This document shows positions 35,397 to 44,261 of a DNA stretch of 52,447 nt, piece by piece. The DNA comes from PALSA-505 sp035308365 (GTDB lineage Bacteria; Actinomycetota; Actinomycetes; Streptosporangiales; Streptosporangiaceae). A program made the translations under genes and the position numbers. Below the pieces are notes generated by a model that made no database searches, was not told the DNA's origin, and was given only the letters and a program-made list of their open reading frames with translations. Positions within the stretch are counted from its first letter, which is position 1, and each line of letters starts with the position of its first letter. Location: assembly GCA_035308365.1 (NCBI GenBank), contig DATGGU010000066.1, forward strand, positions 1-52,447, given 5' to 3'.

Positions 35397-36151
35397 CGGC
35401 CCTGCTGCGCACCGAGGCGGTGTCCAAGGCGTTCGGCGGCGTGCACGCCCTGAGCGAGGCGAGCATCGAGGTCACCGAGGGCTCGATCACCGGCCTGATC
35501 GGCCCCAACGGCTCGGGCAAGACAACCCTGTTCAACGTCATCACCGGGTACGAGCGGGCCGATTCCGGCCAGGTGTACCTCGGCGGCCAGGTCATCACGA
35601 ACGCGAAGCCGGAGCGGGTGTTCGCCCTGGGCATCGGCCGGACGTTCCAGCTCACCCGCATCTTCCCGAGCATGACCGTGCTGGAGAACATGCTGATCGC
35701 GGCCCGGCACCACGAGCGCTCCCGCAACCCGCTGGCCCGGATGGGCGCACCGGCCAGGCGCCACGCCATGGAGTTGCTGGACTTCACCGGCCTGGCCGGG
35801 CACGCCGGCGCGCTGGCTCAGTCACTGTCCTACGGGCAGCGCAAGCTGCTGGAACTCGCCTATGTGCTGGTGGCCGACCCGGCGATCGTGCTGCTCGACG
35901 AGCCCGCGGGCGGGGTGAACCCGACGCTGATCAACCAGATCGCCGCCCGGGTCAAGGACCTGAACGCCACGGGAAAGACGTTCCTGATCGTCGAGCACAA
36001 CATGGATTTCGTCATGGGCCTGTGCGGCCAGGTGACCGTGCTGGATCACGGCACGGTCATCGCTTCCGGGCCGCCGGAGGCGATCCGCCGCGACGCGCTG
36101 GTGCTCGATGCCTATCTCGGCGTGGCCGAGGATGGGCATGGTGACCAGTGA
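35393..36151 (+). CDS. livG: ABC transporter ATP-binding protein, LivG type
   Basis: A 252-residue ATPase. Walker A is GPNGSGKTT, the Q-loop is RTFQLTRIFPSM (typical LivG), the signature is LSYGQRK, Walker B is IVLLDEP, and the switch His lies in VEHNMDFV. It powers import together with the LivF-type subunit. It overlaps LivM by ATGA and the next gene at its stop. Confidence 0.96.
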   Translation: MTALLRTEAVSKAFGGVHALSEASIEVTEGSITGLIGPNGSGKTTLFNVITGYERADSGQVYLGGQVITNAKPERVFALGIGRTFQLTRIFPSMTVLENMLIAARHHERSRNPLARMGAPARRHAMELLDFTGLAGHAGALAQSLSYGQRKLLELAYVLVADPAIVLLDEPAGGVNPTLINQIAARVKDLNATGKTFLIVEHNMDFVMGLCGQVTVLDHGTVIASGPPEAIRRDALVLDAYLGVAEDGHGDQ

Positions 36152-36996
36152 TGACCGAGCCCACCCGGCCCGAGCACGTCACCGCCGCCGCCGCGCCAGC
36201 GCCAGGGCCAGGCAGCCCGGCGCTGGTGATCGACCGGCTGGTGGTCGGGTACGGCGGCGGCGATGTGCTGCGCGGCGTCAGCTTCGGCGTCGGGGAAGGC
36301 GGGATCACCTGTGTCGTCGGGCCGAACGGCTCGGGTAAGTCGACGCTGATGGCGGCGATCAGCGGGCTGCTGCGCCCCCGGCAGGGCAGCATCACATTCC
36401 GCGGCGAGCAACTGGCCGGCAAGACTCCCCGGCAGGTGCTCGACCTCGGCCTGGTGCAGGTACCGCAGAACCACAGCCTGTTCCGGGACATGACGGTGCG
36501 GGAGAACATCGACCTCGGCGGCTACACGATCCGCAGTTCCGCGCTGCTGGCCCAGCGGCGCGCCCAGGTCGAGGAGATGTTCCCCGAGGTCGCCGCGTGG
36601 GGCAGGCAGCGGGCCGGCAGCCTGTCCGGTGGCCAGCAGCGGCTGGTCGAGTTCGCCAGGTGCCTGATGCTCGACCCTTCGATGATCATCCTGGACGAGC
36701 CGTCCATGGGGCTGTCCCCCAAGGTGTTCCGTGCGGTGTTCGACGCCGTCCGGATGATGAACGCCAGCGGCAAGACGATCCTGCTGGTCGAGCAGAACGC
36801 CCGGGCCGGCCTGCGGCTGTGCACGCACGGCGTCGTACTGGAGAACGGCCGGGTACGCCTGGAGGGTACCGGGCAGGAGATCCTCGGGCATCCGGAGATC
36901 GGCGCTCTGTACCTGGGTGGCCATCCTGGTTCCGTCAAAGAGAAAGACTCGGCGGGGCAGACGGGCACGGCTGGGCAGACCGAACGCGGCAGGTGA
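36151..36996 (+). CDS. livF: ABC transporter ATP-binding protein, LivF type
   Basis: A 281-residue ATPase. Walker A is GPNGSGKST, the Q-loop is QVPQNHSLFRDM, the signature is LSGGQQR, Walker B is MIILDEP, and the switch His position reads VEQNARAG, as usual in LivF. ATG 36151 shares one base with the LivG stop; a GTG at 36148 would give a GTGA overlap instead. N-terminal residues 1-25 and the last 25 residues are low-complexity additions. It completes a full five-gene importer. Confidence 0.95.
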   Translation: MTEPTRPEHVTAAAAPAPGPGSPALVIDRLVVGYGGGDVLRGVSFGVGEGGITCVVGPNGSGKSTLMAAISGLLRPRQGSITFRGEQLAGKTPRQVLDLGLVQVPQNHSLFRDMTVRENIDLGGYTIRSSALLAQRRAQVEEMFPEVAAWGRQRAGSLSGGQQRLVEFARCLMLDPSMIILDEPSMGLSPKVFRAVFDAVRMMNASGKTILLVEQNARAGLRLCTHGVVLENGRVRLEGTGQEILGHPEIGALYLGGHPGSVKEKDSAGQTGTAGQTERGR

Positions 36997-37018
36997 GGGG
37001 AAAGCGAGGCGGCGGCAG

Positions 37019-38377
37019 ATGGCAGTGCACACCTTCGGGCCTAACGCGGTGGACTGGGAGGAGCGGGCCGACATCGCAAGGCTGCGCCGCGAGCGGCTCG
37101 GCCGGCTCAAGGCGCAGCTCGACCGGTCCGAGCTGGGTGGCCTGCTCAGCTTCGACATGGCCAACACCCGGTACATGACCGCCACCCACATCGGCACCTG
37201 GGCGATGGACAAGCTGATCAGGTTCGCCCTGCTCCCCCGCGGCGGCGAGCCGGTGATCTGGGACTTCGGCTCGGCGGCCCGTCATCATCAGCTCTACAAC
37301 CCATGGCTGGACCACGCCGCCACCGGCGCGGCAGCCCGTTCCGGGGCCCGGGCCGGGGTGTCCACGCTGCGCGGCGCGTTCCACCCGGACGCGGGGATCG
37401 CCCAGGACGTCGCCAGCAAGGTCGCCGCCGAGCTGCATGAGCACGGCGTGGCCGGCGCGCCACTCGGCGTGGACGTCGCGGAGATGCCGGTCCTGGCCGC
37501 GCTCAACGCGGCCGGCATCCAGACCGTCGACGGCCAGCAGATCTTCCTCGAAGCCAGGCGGACCAAGACCAGGGACGAGATCACGCTGCTCACCCAGGCC
37601 TGCTCCATGGTGGACGCGGCCTACTCCGAGCTGTATGAGTTCCTGCGCCCCGGCGTGCGGGAGAACGAGTGCGTGGGGCTGGTCAGCAAGGTGCTCTACG
37701 ACCTGGGCAGCGAGTACGTGGAGGGGGTCAACGCCATCTCCGGCGAGCGCTGCTCACCGCATCCGCACGTGTTCAGCGACCGGCTGCTCCGGCCGGGCGA
37801 CCCGGCGTTCTTCGACATCCTGCACTCACACATGGGGTACCGCACCTGCTACTACCGCACGCTCGCGGTCGGCAGCGCGTCGCGGGCCCAGCGCGACGCC
37901 TACACCCGCTGCCGCGAGTACATGGACATGGCGATCGCCGCGGTCAAGCCGGGCGCCACGACCGGCGACATCGTGTCGCTGTGGCCACGGGCCGCGGAAT
38001 TCGGCTTCGCCGACGAGATGGCCGCCTTCGCCCTCCAGTACGGGCACGGGGTCGGGCTGTCGATCTGGGAGAAGCCGATCTTCAGCAGGCTCGTCTCCCT
38101 CGACCACCCCGAGCCGCTCGAAGAGGGCATGGTGTTCGCGCTGGAGACCTACTGGCCGGCCAGCGACGGCTGGTCGGCGGCGCGGATCGAGGAAGAGGTC
38201 GTGGTGACGGCGACCGGCTGCGAGGTCATCACCAAGTTCCCGGCCGAGGAACTGCTGGTGGCGGGCCGGAAGTACTGGACCGTCGGCGGCTCGCTGGACA
38301 CCCTGCGGGAGAGCCAGTCGCACCTGAACACCGCCGCGGGCCGGGGTGAAACCTCCCCGGGCGGAGGTGCGCACTGA
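37019..38377 (+). CDS. M24 peptidase-fold protein (creatinase/Xaa-Pro peptidase family) with an altered metal site
   Basis: A 452-residue pita-bread-fold protein. Of the five usual metal ligands, Asp266 (FFDILHS), His343 (YGHGVGL), Glu376 (FALETYWP) and Glu391 (ARIEEEV) are present. The second Asp, normally in the SDxTRT segment, is Cys277 in GYRTCYYRT. Family members cleave Xaa-Pro peptides or, without metals, hydrolyse C-N bonds (creatinase, ectoine hydrolase). In an import operon, amide or amidine hydrolysis of the imported substrate is plausible. It starts 22 bases after LivF with GAGG upstream and shares one base with E1 alpha. Confidence 0.88.
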   Translation: MAVHTFGPNAVDWEERADIARLRRERLGRLKAQLDRSELGGLLSFDMANTRYMTATHIGTWAMDKLIRFALLPRGGEPVIWDFGSAARHHQLYNPWLDHAATGAAARSGARAGVSTLRGAFHPDAGIAQDVASKVAAELHEHGVAGAPLGVDVAEMPVLAALNAAGIQTVDGQQIFLEARRTKTRDEITLLTQACSMVDAAYSELYEFLRPGVRENECVGLVSKVLYDLGSEYVEGVNAISGERCSPHPHVFSDRLLRPGDPAFFDILHSHMGYRTCYYRTLAVGSASRAQRDAYTRCREYMDMAIAAVKPGATTGDIVSLWPRAAEFGFADEMAAFALQYGHGVGLSIWEKPIFSRLVSLDHPEPLEEGMVFALETYWPASDGWSAARIEEEVVVTATGCEVITKFPAEELLVAGRKYWTVGGSLDTLRESQSHLNTAAGRGETSPGGGAH

Positions 38378-39381
38378 TGGCGGCCGGCCTGGACTCCACC
38401 GCGCTGGACGCCGGCAGCCTGATCGTGCTGTACGACCAGATGACGCTGATCAGGCAGACCGAGCAGGCCGCGCATGACCTGTTCCTCGCGGGCCTGGTCA
38501 AGGGCACGACCCACCTGGCGGCCGGCCACGAGGCGGTGGCCGTCGGCGCGAGCGCCGCGCTGCACCCCGATGACTACGTGTTCGCCACCTACCGCGGCCA
38601 CCATCACGCCATGGCCCGCGGCGCCACCCCGGCCGAGTGCCTGGGTGAGCTGATGAGCAAGGCGAGCGGCCTGTGCGGCGCCAAGGGCGGTTCCATGCAC
38701 CTGACCAAGGCGTCGGCCGGGATGCTCGGCTCCTACGCCATCGTCGGTGCCCACCTGCCCATCGCCGCCGGGGCCGCCTGGTCGGCCAAGATCCGCGGCT
38801 CCGGCCAGGTCGCCGTGGCCTTCTTCGGCGACGGGGCCACTAACATCGGCGCGTTCCACGAGGCGCTGAACATCGCCGCCGTCTGGGCCCTGCCGGTGCT
38901 CTTCATCTGCGAGAACAACCTCTACATGGAGTACACCCCGATCGGCTCGGTCACCGCGGTGCCCAACCCGGCGGCCGACCGGGCCCCCGCCTACTCGATC
39001 CCGGCCCAGATCATCGACGGGAACGACGTGCTGGCCGTCGCCGAGGCGGTCGCCCAGGCCGCCCAGCGGGCCAGGAGCGGCGGCGGCCCGGCCATCCTGG
39101 AGGCGCAGACCTACCGGCACTTCGGGCACAGCCGCACCGACCCGGCGACCTACCGTCCGGCCGAAGAGGTGCAGGCGTGGCTGAAACGGGATCCGCTGGT
39201 CGTGGCGCGGGCCCGGCTCGCCGAACTCGGCGTTCCGGCCGAGACGGCGGACGAGGCGGACGAGCGGGCCGCGCGGATCGTCGCCGAGGCGGTCGCCGCC
39301 GCCAAGGCGGCGCCGTATCCGGATCCGGAGCAGGCGCTGACCGATATGTGGGCGGACGGAGGCTCGGCATGGCGGACGTGA
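38377..39381 (+). CDS. TPP-dependent dehydrogenase E1 alpha subunit (second pair)
   Basis: A 334-residue E1 alpha of the acetoin/pyruvate dehydrogenase type. The TPP motif runs from GDGATNIG (151-158) to CENNLYMEYTP. It also has GAKGGSMHLT and YRHFGHSRTDPATYR, typical of acetoin-dehydrogenase-like E1 alphas. It is coupled by TGATG to the M24 gene and overlaps E1 beta by 13 bases. No E2 or E3 gene follows. It would oxidise or cleave a 2-oxoacid or acyloin produced from the imported substrate, or work with an E2 encoded elsewhere. Confidence 0.93.
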   Translation: MAAGLDSTALDAGSLIVLYDQMTLIRQTEQAAHDLFLAGLVKGTTHLAAGHEAVAVGASAALHPDDYVFATYRGHHHAMARGATPAECLGELMSKASGLCGAKGGSMHLTKASAGMLGSYAIVGAHLPIAAGAAWSAKIRGSGQVAVAFFGDGATNIGAFHEALNIAAVWALPVLFICENNLYMEYTPIGSVTAVPNPAADRAPAYSIPAQIIDGNDVLAVAEAVAQAAQRARSGGGPAILEAQTYRHFGHSRTDPATYRPAEEVQAWLKRDPLVVARARLAELGVPAETADEADERAARIVAEAVAAAKAAPYPDPEQALTDMWADGGSAWRT

Positions 39382-40349
39382 TCACCTACCGGGAGGCCGT
39401 GGCCGAGGGGATCGCCAGGGAACTGCGCCGCGATTCCCGGGTGGTCTGCCTGGGCGAGGACATCGGGGCCGCGGGTGGCGTGTTCAAGACGACCGCCGGG
39501 CTGCTGGGTGAGTTCGGCACCGGCCGGATCTGGGACACCCCGATCTCGGAGCAGGCGATCCTGGGCATGGCCATGGGCGCGGCGATGACCGGGCTGCGCC
39601 CGGTCGCCGAGATCATGTTCTCCGACTTCTTCGCCTGCTGCTGGGACTACCTGGCCAACGAGATACCCAAGATGCGCTACATGACCGGCGGCCAGGTCAC
39701 CGTGCCGCTGGTGGTGCGCACCGCCAACGGCGGCGGGCTCGGCTTCGGCGCGCAGCACTCCCAGGCGGTGGAAAACTGGACCCTGGCCGTCCCCGGGCTG
39801 AAAATCGTGGCACCGTCCACGCCCAGCGACGTGATCGGCCTGATGGCCGCGGCGGTCCGCAGCGACGACCCGGTGGTCTTCTTCGAGCATAAGGGCCTGT
39901 TCGCCAGCAAGGGCCCGGCCGCGCCCGACGGTCACGTGCTCGAACTGGGCCGCGCGGCAGTCGTCCGGCCTGGCAGCGACGTCACCGTGGTGGCGCTGGC
40001 CGCGACCGTGCCGGTCGCCCTGGAGGCGGCCGGCGCGATGGCCCGCGAGGGCGTCTCGGCCGAGGTGATCGACCTGCGCTGCCTGGTCCCCCTGGACATG
40101 GCCACCGTGCTGGAGTCGGTCGGCCGGACCTCCCGGCTGCTGGTCATCGAGGAGAACCCGTATCAGGGCGGCTGGGGCGCGACCGTCGCGTCCATCGTCG
40201 CCGACGAGGGCTTCGAGCTGCTCGACGCGCCAATCCGCCGCATCGCCGCCGCCTGCGTGCCGCTGCCCTTCGCCGACATCCTGGAACAGCAGGTCATCCC
40301 GACGGCTTCAACGGCGGCCGCCGCTCTGCGCGAGCTGGCCGCATACTGA
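39369..40349 (+). CDS. TPP-dependent dehydrogenase E1 beta subunit (second pair)
   Basis: A 326-residue E1 beta with CLGEDIGAAGGVFKTT, DTPISEQAILGMAMG and the GAQHSQAVENW motif, which is the standard PDH/acetoin-dehydrogenase form; the first pair has GQHSDHPYS at this place. GGAGG lies 7 bases before ATG 39369, inside the end of E1 alpha. It is the last gene of the operon that begins at 31134. Confidence 0.94.
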   Translation: MADVITYREAVAEGIARELRRDSRVVCLGEDIGAAGGVFKTTAGLLGEFGTGRIWDTPISEQAILGMAMGAAMTGLRPVAEIMFSDFFACCWDYLANEIPKMRYMTGGQVTVPLVVRTANGGGLGFGAQHSQAVENWTLAVPGLKIVAPSTPSDVIGLMAAAVRSDDPVVFFEHKGLFASKGPAAPDGHVLELGRAAVVRPGSDVTVVALAATVPVALEAAGAMAREGVSAEVIDLRCLVPLDMATVLESVGRTSRLLVIEENPYQGGWGATVASIVADEGFELLDAPIRRIAAACVPLPFADILEQQVIPTASTAAAALRELAAY

Positions 40350-40790
40350 CCGATTGCGGCCAATTGGCTAAAGCCTAAACAGCAGCTGAATGGCCCGGTA
40401 CGGCTCGAAAATATGTACGATAGATTTGGTTTCGCCGGCGCTGCGGAGTATCGATGACACGCCGTGTGACCTGGACATCTTCAATTTTCTGGCAATAGAG
40501 AGGGACCATTAGCGCAGTGGAGACAATCCAGGTAGAAGGTCACGCCAATGCCCCCGGAGCCGACCATAGCTAAGCCTAAGGCCGCCCCTTCGGCCCATTC
40601 TGGGCCCTGGGTGATGACCCCGCTGTTCTGCCCGCCGTCGGCCACCGACTCCAGCGTGATCCCGATCCGGCCGATCGGGCATCGAGCGGGACCGGCGCGG
40701 CGAACCACCCGCCGCGGGAATACCCGCCCACCCGGCGGCCAGGGAAACCGCGGCCGCGCGAACGGGAAAGCCGCGCCGGCCAAAGACCCG
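40350..40790. other. Intergenic region after the catabolic operon
   Basis: 441 bases without a gene I can defend. Open frames exist on both strands (for example 40548 onward in the forward direction), but their products show no family pattern. The first 150 bases are relatively AT-rich and probably hold the operon end and a promoter. No strong terminator hairpin was seen. Confidence 0.4.
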
Positions 40791-40985
40791 ATGGATCTGC
40801 TGGACATCACCACCGAACGGCTCCGCCACGCCTTGGCGCGAAGTTTTCTCCGTTACAGCATTCCCGGCGACCTGGACGCCGCCGTGCACGCCGCGATGAA
40901 CGTCATCGAACCGGTCCTCGAAGCCAGGGACCGCGAACTGCTCCGCCTGCGCCTGCTCATCACCGCCAAACTCCCCGGCAGATAG
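40791..40985 (+). CDS. Small hypothetical helical protein
   Basis: A 64-residue protein predicted mainly alpha-helical, rich in Leu, Arg and Glu (for example PVLEARDRELLRLRLL). ATG 40791 is a guess: the same frame is open back to 40548, but that part reads as low-quality Pro/Arg-rich sequence. G/C at third positions supports coding. No family is recognised. Confidence 0.4.
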   Translation: MDLLDITTERLRHALARSFLRYSIPGDLDAAVHAAMNVIEPVLEARDRELLRLRLLITAKLPGR

Positions 40986-41083
40986 GCTCCGGCCAGGCCC
41001 GGCGGCCTGGGTTATTTCGCATGCAGTGCCGCGATCGCCGTACTCACCGAATACGGTTGCGCCATCACACCGAGGAGGATCCG

Positions 41084-41503
41084 ATGGCGGCCAGGATTGA
41101 CCTGACTCTCGACTGCGCGAACCCGCCCAGGCTGGCGGCATTCTGGAAGCTGGCACTGGGATATGAGGACGAGCCTCCGCCCGCCCCGTTCGCCACCAGG
41201 GAAGAATGGCTCAAGCAATACGGCGACCCCGGCGACACCGTTGATGACGGTGCATGGTTGCAGGATCCGGCCGGGACCGGCCCCCGGCTGAGCCTGCTGC
41301 GGGTGCCGGAGCCAAAGACAGCCAAGAACCGGCTCCACATCGACATCCGGGTAGCCGGGACAGGCAGCGCCGACGAGCGATGGGCCAGGATCACGCAAAC
41401 CGCCAGCCGGCTGACCGCCGCCGGCGCGACCCGCCTCCAGGAATACCCCGGCCACCACATGGTGATGGCCGACCCCGAAGGCAACGAGTTCTGCGTCTGC
41501 TAG
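41084..41503 (+). CDS. VOC/glyoxalase-like protein
   Basis: A 139-residue protein with the glyoxalase_6-type layout: an N-terminal strand IDLTLDCANPPRLAAFWKLALGY, a middle NRLHIDIRV segment and the end MADPEGNEFCVC. GAGGAGG lies 5 bases before the ATG. Such single-domain proteins bind small molecules or confer resistance, and most are uncharacterised. It is monocistronic. Confidence 0.9.
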   Translation: MAARIDLTLDCANPPRLAAFWKLALGYEDEPPPAPFATREEWLKQYGDPGDTVDDGAWLQDPAGTGPRLSLLRVPEPKTAKNRLHIDIRVAGTGSADERWARITQTASRLTAAGATRLQEYPGHHMVMADPEGNEFCVC

Positions 41504-41749
41504 CCCGCCACCTTATCCCGGAACCCCACACCCGGCGGCCCGCAACCTGTCCTGCTGTTCCCCGTCACCCCAAACCAGACAAACGGGTCTAATTCAGCGG
41601 AGCATGCGTCTTCACGCAGGCATCATGCGCGAAGAAGCGGTATCTCTGCGCAGCCTGGCGGCCGTGGTTCGCGGGGAACCTGAGGTCTGGCAGCCCTGGG
41701 GCAGTGCCCGGCCCTGCCTGACGGGACCGGGGCCGGAAAGGAGGGAGCC

Positions 41750-42508
41750 ATGCCGGAAGTGGACCCGGTATTCCCCCGGGAATGGCTGGATATCCCGGAT
41801 CAGGCCGGCCTCGCGCGGATCTACCGCTGCGATCTGACCTGGCTCACCTCGCACTGGAACTGCATCTACGGCAACGGCTGCCCGGGAACCCGCCAACCGC
41901 ACCAAGGCTGCTGCACAGTCGGCGCCCACTGGTCAGGCAGCCAGGACCGGCAACGGGTGGAATCATGTGCGCAACGGCTGCCCGGCGAACTGTGGCAGTT
42001 CCGCGAAACCGGGCAGGCCGAAGGAATCACCGAAGCCGGCGCCGATGACGATGACGGCCACGGCCGGACCAAAATCGTCGGGGGAGCCTGCATCTTCCTG
42101 AACAGAAACGACTTCCCGGCAGGCCCAGGATGCGCCTTGCACCTCCTTGCGCTCAGGGAAGGCAGGCAGCCACTGGAAACAAAACCTGACGTGTGCTGGC
42201 AGATTCCCGTATGGTTCAGCTACACCTGGGAGCCGGTCGCGGAGGGAAACACTCTTGTCGTGACCATCGGCGAATTCGGCCGCGCAGCCTGGGGCCCCGG
42301 CGGCGCGGACATGAACTGGTGGTGCAGCAGCAACACCCAAGCCCACACCGCCGCCCGGCCGCTCTACCAGACATATGCCGGCGAGCTGACCGCCTTGATC
42401 GGCCACGCGAACTACCAGGAACTCGCCCGAATCTGCGGCCAGCGCTCCCAGTCCCCCACCGCACCCCACCGGCACCCCGCCGACCCGCCGTTTCTGAACA
42501 GACGTTGA
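41750..42508 (+). CDS. Cys-rich hypothetical protein, possibly metal-chelating
   Basis: A 252-residue protein with conserved-looking cysteines at 38, 44, 54-55, 73, 114, 128 and 149, including a CC pair (HQGCCTVGAHW). The pattern recalls YkgJ/DUF3109-type zinc/iron-chelating proteins. AAAGGAGGGAG precedes the ATG. The last 30 residues are Pro/His/Arg-rich and unstructured. Its stop codon lies inside a dispersed repeat that recurs at 52343. Function unknown; metal binding is inferred from the Cys pattern. Confidence 0.7.
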   Translation: MPEVDPVFPREWLDIPDQAGLARIYRCDLTWLTSHWNCIYGNGCPGTRQPHQGCCTVGAHWSGSQDRQRVESCAQRLPGELWQFRETGQAEGITEAGADDDDGHGRTKIVGGACIFLNRNDFPAGPGCALHLLALREGRQPLETKPDVCWQIPVWFSYTWEPVAEGNTLVVTIGEFGRAAWGPGGADMNWWCSSNTQAHTAARPLYQTYAGELTALIGHANYQELARICGQRSQSPTAPHRHPADPPFLNRR

Positions 42509-42551
42509 ACCCACCCGGCGCAACCCGCACCGCGGGGGTCCGGGGCCTCGG
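42504..42551. repeat. Dispersed GC-rich repeat, copy A
   Basis: The stretch from GTTGAACC through GGGGGTCCGGGG closely matches 52343-52390, with a few substitutions and small gaps. It spans the stop codon of the Cys-rich gene. It may act as a terminator-like or REP element. Confidence 0.6.
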
Positions 42552-42561
42552 TCAGTAATTG

Positions 42562-43980
42562 TTAGCCGGTGCTGGTGCTCACCTGGCCCGCCATGATGGT
42601 GCCGTTGCCAGAGGGAGGCAGCAGGACCGGCCCGACGCCGGGGATTGCCTGGCTCTGCGCCTCGGCGAGCAGGGCGGCCGCGGCCTGCAGGCCGTTCTCT
42701 CCGGTGCGCGACATCCGGGCGGCGATGAGCCCTGTCACGATAGGAGTGGAGAAGGAGGTGCCACTCCACCGGGCCATGCCGTAAAACTCCCTCTCCTTCC
42801 CCACGTAGGGCGCGGCATAGCATTCGTACATGCCCGTGGCATATGCATTGATCAAATCCCGGCCTGGCGCATAGACATCGACCCATCCGCCGTGATTACT
42901 GAAGTCGGCGCGGCTGCGCCAGTCACCGGCAAGCGCGCCAACCGAAACTACTTCGGGGGAGGCCCCTGGCCAGAATGGCTGGTCAGATCCGCTGTTGCCG
43001 GCCGCGACGACGCATGCCACGCCCTTGCGCTTGCTCAGGTGCTGCAGCCATTTTTCCAGGGCGATCAGGGGATGACCTTTCCTGGTCGATGCGGCAATTG
43101 ACAGATTGAATATATCCGCACCGTGCTTGAGCGCGTTCGCAAGATCTGGGACCAGGTCCTTCTCCAGCACGCTCCCGGCGACCTTGAAAACGTTCGAGAC
43201 GATCACTTCTGCTTGCGGTGCCATGCATCGCACCAAGCCCGCCACGAACGTGCCGTGCCCGGCGTAAGGAGGTATTGCCGGCAGGCCTTTACTTTTACTG
43301 TTTGGCTTGCCAAGAAGCTCCCAGTCCTGCAGCGTCCCATCCGCATCGTGTGCGCGCTGGACGCCACGTAGCCATGGGTGCTCGGCGTCAGCGTCCCGGA
43401 GCAGGCCGGTGTCGGCTATATACACCCGCACCCCGGCGCCACCGTTCTGGCACACCGAGGGGAAGGGCTCGATTCCCGCGTAAGTGGTTTGCGGCTCGGT
43501 TGCGGGACAGATGCCGGCCGTCCCTCCCGGGCTGCCGTTGGCGACGGTGATGACATGGTTCGGTGTCGCGACACCCTCGCCGAATGCCGCATCGATGCGA
43601 TCGAGCGCCTCGGGCACGCTGAGCTTGAAGTCAGCTAGCTGGAGAGCGACCACACCCGAGATGACCGATTGCCAAGGGAGACGCTTCGAGGTGAAGGCCT
43701 GAGCCAGTTCACCAATGACGTCCTGCGGTGTCCCATGGGACAGGAGCGCCATCACCGGTGCCAGGTATTCAAACTGCACAAGGATTTCACTCCGGTGGTA
43801 CAGGTAGCCGATGCCGTGGTCGTGGACGGCGGTATCAATGTCGATATCCCGATTTGCCTTGAACTCGCTGACGATGTGCTCGACTTCGTGCTGCTCTCGC
43901 AAGAGCCTGGGATGTGACTTAAATACTTCCGGCCAGTTGAAATGCTTGTCTCGGCTGACCACTTTTTCGTGTCCGGACAC
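42562..43980 (-). CDS. Subtilisin-like serine protease (S8), no signal peptide
   Basis: A 472-residue subtilase. The catalytic residues are Asp190 (YIADTGLL), His242 (YAGHGTFVAG) and Ser409 (SGTSFSTP), with oxyanion Asn329 (VAAGNSG). Residues 1-150 form an N-terminal domain with no signal sequence, so it should act inside the cell. GTG 43980 has AAGGAGGGG 3-4 bases upstream; the frame opens earlier at 44130 without a leader. It is divergent from the CHAT protease gene and shares its regulatory region. It is probably a partner in the protease/lipase island rather than a secreted scavenging enzyme. Confidence 0.93.
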   Translation of the reverse strand: MSGHEKVVSRDKHFNWPEVFKSHPRLLREQHEVEHIVSEFKANRDIDIDTAVHDHGIGYLYHRSEILVQFEYLAPVMALLSHGTPQDVIGELAQAFTSKRLPWQSVISGVVALQLADFKLSVPEALDRIDAAFGEGVATPNHVITVANGSPGGTAGICPATEPQTTYAGIEPFPSVCQNGGAGVRVYIADTGLLRDADAEHPWLRGVQRAHDADGTLQDWELLGKPNSKSKGLPAIPPYAGHGTFVAGLVRCMAPQAEVIVSNVFKVAGSVLEKDLVPDLANALKHGADIFNLSIAASTRKGHPLIALEKWLQHLSKRKGVACVVAAGNSGSDQPFWPGASPEVVSVGALAGDWRSRADFSNHGGWVDVYAPGRDLINAYATGMYECYAAPYVGKEREFYGMARWSGTSFSTPIVTGLIAARMSRTGENGLQAAAALLAEAQSQAIPGVGPVLLPPSGNGTIMAGQVSTSTG

Positions 43981-44128
43981 GATCCCCTCCTTGGTTAGTG
44001 CGTGGCACCCCGTTCTCATGCTGAGTCCACGGTCACCCCAGGCCGGCCCGCACAGACTCCCTCGCGCATACGGAGCACCCGGCGTGCCCGCGTGATGCAG
44101 TTCGCCGGGAAATAATGCGAGCACGCAC

Positions 44129-44240
44129 AAGCATGCTTACTTCATGTATGCGAGTTCTAACAAAGAGTAGCCCTGGCGGCACCGGCGAATATGAAACCGG
44201 CCCGTTGTATTCGCCCGAATCTCGATAGACCACGCGAATA
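44129..44240. promoter_or_regulatory. Divergent regulatory region with GCGAATA motifs
   Basis: Between the subtilase and CHAT genes, GGCGAATA (44184-44191) and its exact complement TATTCGCC (44208-44215) form an inverted repeat with a 16-base spacer. A third GCGAATA lies at 44234-44240, about 20 bases before the CHAT start. A perfect palindrome AAGCATGCTT lies at 44129-44138. These are candidate sites for a regulator of both genes. Confidence 0.6.
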
Positions 44241-44261
44241 CGAGAGATCTACAATTATCTA

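Noticed and set aside
32140..36996. A leucine/isoleucine/valine importer in the strict sense
   Set aside because: The components are Liv-type, but this family imports many other ligands and the operon partners are not branched-chain amino acid enzymes.
40548..40790. N-terminal extension of the small protein at 40791
   Set aside because: The extension is Pro/Arg-rich with no pattern and no ribosome-binding site; the helical part after 40791 is the only credible segment.
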